A DNA stretch of 29,041 nucleotides, taken from the NCBI GenBank assembly GCA_042095835.1, contig JBELML010000077.1, positions 1-29,041 on the forward strand, in the 5' to 3' direction. Both the position numbers and the translations under genes were made by a program. Positions 25,095 through 29,041 of the stretch are shown piece by piece (positions within the stretch are counted from its first letter, which is position 1; the number at the start of each line of letters is the position of its first letter). The notes under the pieces are model-generated. The model did not search any database, was not told where the DNA came from, and saw only the letters and a list, made by a program, of their open reading frames with translations. Origin of the DNA: DATFKA01 sp042095835. Its GTDB lineage: Bacteria > Bacteroidota > Bacteroidia > Chitinophagales > Saprospiraceae.

Positions 25095-27614
25095 ATGTTT
25101 GTAAAAGCCTTTAGACTCTTCCCATTTTTGATCTTAGCTATTGCCCTAGCTTTCTTCATCTTCAATTTTACCTTGCAGCAAGGAGATCAAGCCGCACTTG
25201 TCGTAGAAGACCCGATTGATTATATGCTTGCCCAACGATTATACCCTTATGGAGAGGTAGACAAGGCAGCTTATCAAAGTGCTATAGATTTAAGCAAAAG
25301 TGACTTGAATTTACGTTCCTCTATACCTATCGGGAATTGGAAATTGCGCGGCCCCTACAATGTAGGTGGCAGAATTACAGATATTGAAATGCCCTACAAT
25401 AGCCTCACCACCATTTACGCCGGGTCTGCCTCTGGAGGCGTGTACAAATCTATCGATGGAGGAGAAAATTTTCAGCCCATTTTTGACGAAGCCAAAAGCC
25501 TCTCGATTGGTGATTTAGACATTGCAGAGACAGATACTTCCATCCTTTATGTAGGTACGGGAGAAGCCAATGCAGGCGGTGGATCTTTGGCTTATGATGG
25601 CTATGGTGTTTATAAATCCATTAATGGGGGCGTCAATTGGACGCATCTTGGTTTAGAAAATGTAGGTAGCATCGGAAAAGTAGTCATCAGCAAGCAAAAC
25701 CCCGATGTTGTTTACGTTGCTGCTATGGGAGAGCTTTTCAAAAACAATAGCGAAAGAGGGGTTTATAAAACCAGTGATGGAGGTGAATCGTGGGAGCAGG
25801 TGCTATACATTTCAGATTCTACGGGTGTGATTGACTTGGTCATCCATCCTCAAGATGATAATATCGTTTACGCCGCCGCCTGGGAGCGCATCCGCCGACC
25901 TTACAACCGGCAATACGGGGGTTCTACTTCTGGCATTTACAAAACAACCAATGGAGGCCAATCTTGGGCAGAATTAACCAGCGGACTCCCTTCTTCACCA
26001 TTTGAAAAAGGTAGAATCGGCTTAGCCCTGTCTAGAAGCCAGCCCGATATCTTATACGCCTACTATGTCACCTCCTTTGGTAATAATCAAGGGGTGTATC
26101 GATCTACCAACGGAGGTCAATCTTGGCAATTAAGAGGATTGACGGGTTTGTCGAATGTATCTTTTGGTTGGTGGTTTGGAAAAATTGAAGTGGACCCGAA
26201 TGTACCTGACCGCCTCTATTTAACTCAGCTTAACATGTTTCGATCTGAGAATGGTGGCAGCTCCTGGACCGAAATTTTCCAAAATTCGCATGTCGATCAT
26301 CATGCCTTATTTATTAACCCACAAAACCCCAGTCTGGTCGTCAATGGTAACGATGGGGGCATCTATATTTCTCAGGATAGAGGCAATAATCATGATAAGG
26401 TAGAGAACCTACCCAACAACCAATTCTATACGACCAAAATTGACCCTCATTTCCCAGATCGACTTTATGGCGGCTTGCAAGACAACGGAACCTATAGAAT
26501 TTCTGAGCAAGGTGACCAAGCGTGGGAATATGTTTTTGGTGGAGATGGCTTTGGCATTTCGATTGATCCTTTTGATCCAGCTACTTTTTATGTTCAGTTC
26601 CAATATGGCAATTTGCGTCGCACGACTACTGATGGTCAATTTTTTTCAACCATCTCCGTTGGAGGCACTAATAATTGGAATACACCCTTGATCATCGACC
26701 CACACAACGCCAGTACGCTTTATACCGGCAACCAACAACTTTTCCGCTCAGACAATCGAGGAAATAATTGGACGGCGGTATCTCCAATACTTACCAATGC
26801 TAATAATCCTAGTGGTAGTATTAGCTTTGGCACCTTGACGAGCATTTCTGTTTCTCCAAAGAACCAAAACTATATCTACGTAGGTACCGACGATGGAAAT
26901 ATTTGGAGCACCACAGATCGCGGTGCCAACTGGGAGAATGTTTCCAACGGAATTCCAAATCGCTGGATCACCTCTGTAGCCGCCGACCCCAACTATCCAA
27001 CAAGAGTGTATTGTACGGTCTCTGGCTTTCGCTTTGGCGAGTCCTCAGCCCAGGTGTTTCGAAGCGACAACAATGGTCAGACCTGGACAGCCATTGGCGA
27101 AGGGCTGCCTGATATCCCCGTTAATGACATCATTGTAGACCTCGAACAGCGCGATCGCTTATTTATTGCGACCGATGTTGGTGTCTATGTGAGTATCAAT
27201 AATGGAGACAGTTGGGCAATACTTGGTAGTGGTTTACCTAGGGTGCCGGTTACTGATTTGGATTATCTACCCGAGGAAGGAATCCTTTCCGCGGCTACTT
27301 ATGGTAGGTCTATGTACACTTATCAGTTGGATCAATTAAGCACAGATACCAAAGAGACCCTACTCTCTCAAGCCGAGAGTAAACTTTTTCCTAATCCGTC
27401 AATGGGAAGCACCCAACTGCAACTGCTTGCAGAGCAGGACGAGTTAAGGAGTTACGAAATCTATGATTGGACTGGAAAGGTAGTCGCCCAGCAAGGAAGT
27501 ATCCATAACCGGCAAGTACAAGTAGCTACAACACACTTAGCACAAGGTACCTATATCCTACGTTTTCGGACGAAAAAAGGAAAGTGGGGACAGCAACAAT
27601 TAATGGTGATCTAA
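25095..27614 (+). CDS. T9SS-exported VPS10/sortilin-like Asp-box propeller protein
   Basis: 839 residues with an N-terminal hydrophobic export segment (FLILAIALAFFIFNFTL). Residues ~100-745 hold about eleven Asp-box motifs (SIDGGENF, TSDGGESW, TTNGGQSW, STNGGQSW, SENGGSSW, SINNGDSW) that build paired propellers like the 1876-4977 protein; shared stretches include ERGVY, DGG-x-SWEQ, and NDGG...FY...RLYGGLQDN. The last ~77 residues, beginning LFPNPSMGSTQLQL and ending QQQLMVI, are a T9SS type A sorting domain, so it is secreted across the outer membrane and attached or released. It lacks the FlgD-like and helical tail of the paralogue. Function unproven; extracellular binding or peptide processing is possible. 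Divergent from the DM13 gene across ~270 bases. Confidence 0.9.
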   Translation: MFVKAFRLFPFLILAIALAFFIFNFTLQQGDQAALVVEDPIDYMLAQRLYPYGEVDKAAYQSAIDLSKSDLNLRSSIPIGNWKLRGPYNVGGRITDIEMPYNSLTTIYAGSASGGVYKSIDGGENFQPIFDEAKSLSIGDLDIAETDTSILYVGTGEANAGGGSLAYDGYGVYKSINGGVNWTHLGLENVGSIGKVVISKQNPDVVYVAAMGELFKNNSERGVYKTSDGGESWEQVLYISDSTGVIDLVIHPQDDNIVYAAAWERIRRPYNRQYGGSTSGIYKTTNGGQSWAELTSGLPSSPFEKGRIGLALSRSQPDILYAYYVTSFGNNQGVYRSTNGGQSWQLRGLTGLSNVSFGWWFGKIEVDPNVPDRLYLTQLNMFRSENGGSSWTEIFQNSHVDHHALFINPQNPSLVVNGNDGGIYISQDRGNNHDKVENLPNNQFYTTKIDPHFPDRLYGGLQDNGTYRISEQGDQAWEYVFGGDGFGISIDPFDPATFYVQFQYGNLRRTTTDGQFFSTISVGGTNNWNTPLIIDPHNASTLYTGNQQLFRSDNRGNNWTAVSPILTNANNPSGSISFGTLTSISVSPKNQNYIYVGTDDGNIWSTTDRGANWENVSNGIPNRWITSVAADPNYPTRVYCTVSGFRFGESSAQVFRSDNNGQTWTAIGEGLPDIPVNDIIVDLEQRDRLFIATDVGVYVSINNGDSWAILGSGLPRVPVTDLDYLPEEGILSAATYGRSMYTYQLDQLSTDTKETLLSQAESKLFPNPSMGSTQLQLLAEQDELRSYEIYDWTGKVVAQQGSIHNRQVQVATTHLAQGTYILRFRTKKGKWGQQQLMVI

Positions 27615-28013
27615 CTATACCAAGTCGCCATCGTCCCAATTCTCGCGGTATTGTTTTTTGAGTGGTTTGAGCTTGAGCTCTTCCTTAGCTTTTGGCGCAG
27701 GTAGCCGGCTATTTTCTTCGCCCATTTTAGAGAGTTCCTCTTCGATGGCTTTTTCTTCCCATTCCTTATTCATAGGGCCTAGGCCAGGAATGCCAAATAC
27801 ATCAAGATAATTGAAAAGAACTGCCATACCCCAGCCCAAAACGGGCCAGTGCCACCACCATCTGCCAGGAGAGGTGATAAAATTTAGCACAATTAGAAAA
27901 GCACCGATGATAAGATAGGTGGTAAAGTGCTCATAAAAATCTTTCTTGCGCTTGACCCTTTTGCGAGCCTCTTTGTACTTCTGGTCTTCAGCCATGGAGT
28001 GTGAATCTGTCAT
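27615..28013 (-). CDS. 2TM-domain small membrane protein
   Basis: 132 residues. It matches the Bacteroidota 2TM domain: a charged lead (YKEARKRVKRKKDFYEH), two membrane segments (FTTYLIIGAFLIVLNFI and the tryptophan-rich WWWHWPVLGWGMAVLF), the PGLGPMNKEWEEKAIEEEL segment and a charged cytoplasmic tail ending WDDGDLV. Function unknown; members often sit beside PspC or histidine-kinase genes, not seen here. Its stop codon abuts the stop of the converging propeller gene with no base between. A candidate promoter lies at 28057-28089. Confidence 0.85.
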   Translation of the reverse strand: MTDSHSMAEDQKYKEARKRVKRKKDFYEHFTTYLIIGAFLIVLNFITSPGRWWWHWPVLGWGMAVLFNYLDVFGIPGLGPMNKEWEEKAIEEELSKMGEENSRLPAPKAKEELKLKPLKKQYRENWDDGDLV

Positions 28014-28056
28014 AACTTCTAGTTGTAGTATCGGGTAGTTTGGGGATCGACGAAAC

Positions 28057-28089
28057 TAAAGTTACTAAGATAAACACCTAAATGCCAAA
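28057..28089 (-). promoter_or_regulatory. candidate promoter of the 2TM gene
   Basis: On the minus strand TTTG (28089-28086) and TAACTTTA (28064-28057) are spaced by 21 bases; the -7 box matches TAnnTTTG except for the last base. The leader would be about 35-40 bases. Confidence 0.4.
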
Positions 28090-28133
28090 ATAGCTTACGC
28101 AAATTGATAGAAAATTTTCTTTTGTAATCAAAA

Positions 28134-28442
28134 TCAGACAAAATCTCTGTCTCTCCAGGTAGCTTGTGGTTCGGCTGGTTCAAAATCATCGACAATTTCA
28201 TCCATTTCGCTATTGCCACTCTTACAAGTCGATCTTCTCTTGGTGCTTTTTTTACCATTCGTTAATTTATCATAATCGCGGTAAAGACTAACACCCCAGA
28301 TGATCAAAATCACCCCAAAGAAGCCCAAGCCATTATCTGGTTTGAGTACGGCCATATACAATACGAAAAAAGCGATAAAGGTGAAGATATCCGATTCGAA
28401 TTTTTCTTTCCCAGTCTTTTTATTTTTCTTACTACAAGTCAT
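28134..28442 (-). CDS. small two-segment membrane protein, unknown function
   Basis: 102 residues: a lysine-rich start (TCSKKNKKTGKEKF), two hydrophobic segments (FTFIAFFVLYMAVL and GFFGVILIIWGVSLY), then a charged tail ending EPQATWRDRDFV. Not recognised as a named family, but size, membrane layout and especially the tail resemble the 2TM protein downstream on the same strand (120 bases away). The charge pattern suggests both ends are cytoplasmic. Confidence 0.7.
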   Translation of the reverse strand: MTCSKKNKKTGKEKFESDIFTFIAFFVLYMAVLKPDNGLGFFGVILIIWGVSLYRDYDKLTNGKKSTKRRSTCKSGNSEMDEIVDDFEPAEPQATWRDRDFV

Positions 28443-28557
28443 TATGCTAGATTGATTAAATTTGAATTGAACATAAAGTACTTGTAATAGAAACTAAAAG
28501 CCATAATTTTCGATAAATCCAAGTAGAAATCCGATATCAGTAAGCAGGTTTATCTTT

Positions 28558-28908
28558 TTACTTTTTAAGGACCATTTGTCTAGCCAGAACGCCACTCCAA
28601 GATCCTAATCCTGCGAGTAAACCTCCAATAATAGCCGTTATGAGTATCATTAAAATCGGAGAGAGGCCTCCAAATAGAGCGCCCATTTTGGAACTCAGAA
28701 TGCCTTGATTAGCTTGATTTAACAAAAATGTCTGTACTAGCCACAGTACAAAAAGTGCCATAAATCCACTGAGGAATGCAGGACCTTCTTTCAGTTGTAG
28801 CAGTGCACTGACTACAAAGGCGATGATCACAAATCCCCACCAAGGGAGGAAACTGGCTGTAAAAAGACTCAGTGCCAGGATGATTAGAAAGTGGATGAGG
28901 TATTTCAT
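28558..28908 (-). CDS. small integral membrane protein, unknown function
   Basis: 116 residues, almost entirely hydrophobic, with about four membrane segments (HFLIILALSLFTASFL, WWGFVIIAFVVSALLQL, FLSGFMALFVLWLVQTFLL, ILMILITAIIGGLLAGL) and a short basic end (LARQMVLKK). No motif that names a function. First of three small membrane-protein genes in the same direction, with 115 bases to the next, so they may or may not share a transcript. Confidence 0.7.
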   Translation of the reverse strand: MKYLIHFLIILALSLFTASFLPWWGFVIIAFVVSALLQLKEGPAFLSGFMALFVLWLVQTFLLNQANQGILSSKMGALFGGLSPILMILITAIIGGLLAGLGSWSGVLARQMVLKK

Positions 28909-29041
28909 TGTTTATTCTATTAAATTATGGGGCAAACACACCAAAAAATTACACTACAAATTTTTATAATTCCTACTAAAAACTCCGATTCAAAACCGCT
29001 CTAGCATCTTCATTTTTGTCATTCGATACAAAAACGAAGCA

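Noticed and set aside
24874..25104. 76-codon plus-strand frame before the second propeller gene
   Set aside because: Overlaps the propeller start, runs through the divergent promoter region and has no recognisable features.
28019..28258. 79-codon frame overlapping the 102-residue membrane protein
   Set aside because: Overlaps the better-supported gene with its membrane segments and shared tail.

Overview
This window reads as chromosomal DNA of a Bacteroidota bacterium, most likely a Saprospiria-type marine or freshwater organism (Lewinella/Haliscomenobacter-like). The evidence is: two proteins with type IX secretion (T9SS) C-terminal signals (a type A sorting domain and a gliding-motility-type CHU_C domain), lipoproteins with Bacteroidota lipoboxes, almost no Shine-Dalgarno sequences, exact matches to the Bacteroidota -7 promoter element TAnnTTTG, a 2TM-domain protein, and intergenic DNA made of degenerate 'word' repeats. 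The genus is an inference; no rRNA is present.

Layout. 1-1.9 kb: an AT-rich, isolated GH130-like lipoprotein gene. 1.9-5 kb: a large secreted Asp-box/VPS10-like beta-propeller protein. 5-7.3 kb (minus): pgk and gap, separated by an intrinsic terminator-like hairpin. 7.3-8.4 kb: a long gene-poor stretch with a G-rich, telomere-like and G-quadruplex-capable repeat, then a promoter and two identical tRNA-Glu(UUC) copies, the first interrupted by exactly 100 N, and a strong terminator. 8.4-10.9 kb (minus): homocysteine S-methyltransferase (mmuM) and an exported M20D amidohydrolase. 10.9-15.4 kb (minus): a ~1,500-residue T9SS surface protein with three long internal repeats, four Ig/PKD-like repeats and a CHU_C tail; its signal peptide region is written over intergenic repeat text. 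15.7-17.2 kb: a divergent exported metallophosphoesterase and a broken or chimeric remnant gene. 17.2-22.9 kb (minus): an AraC regulator lacking the usual tail, a sialate O-acetylesterase-like lipoprotein, an S41 protease and a membrane-anchored AraC regulator, closely spaced. 23.2-24.8 kb (minus): an outer-membrane barrel paired with a BIG2+DM13 lipoprotein. 25.1-27.6 kb: a second VPS10-like propeller, paralogous to the first but with a T9SS type A sorting domain. 27.6-28.9 kb (minus): three small membrane proteins, two of which share a C-terminal W-x-D-x-D-[LF]-V tail.

How it fits together: central glycolysis (gap/pgk) and a tRNA locus are embedded among exported, surface and carbohydrate-related proteins, as is usual for polymer-degrading Bacteroidota. 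I see no CRISPR array, insertion sequence, prophage or biosynthetic cluster, and no clear-cut new multi-gene system. The more unusual signals are the paralogous propellers with different terminal targeting, the repeat-overwritten signal peptide of the giant protein, the shared C-terminal tail of the two small membrane proteins, the DM13/barrel pair, a 22-bp perfect palindrome before the S41 gene, and an orphan plus-strand terminator that may mark an unannotated RNA.
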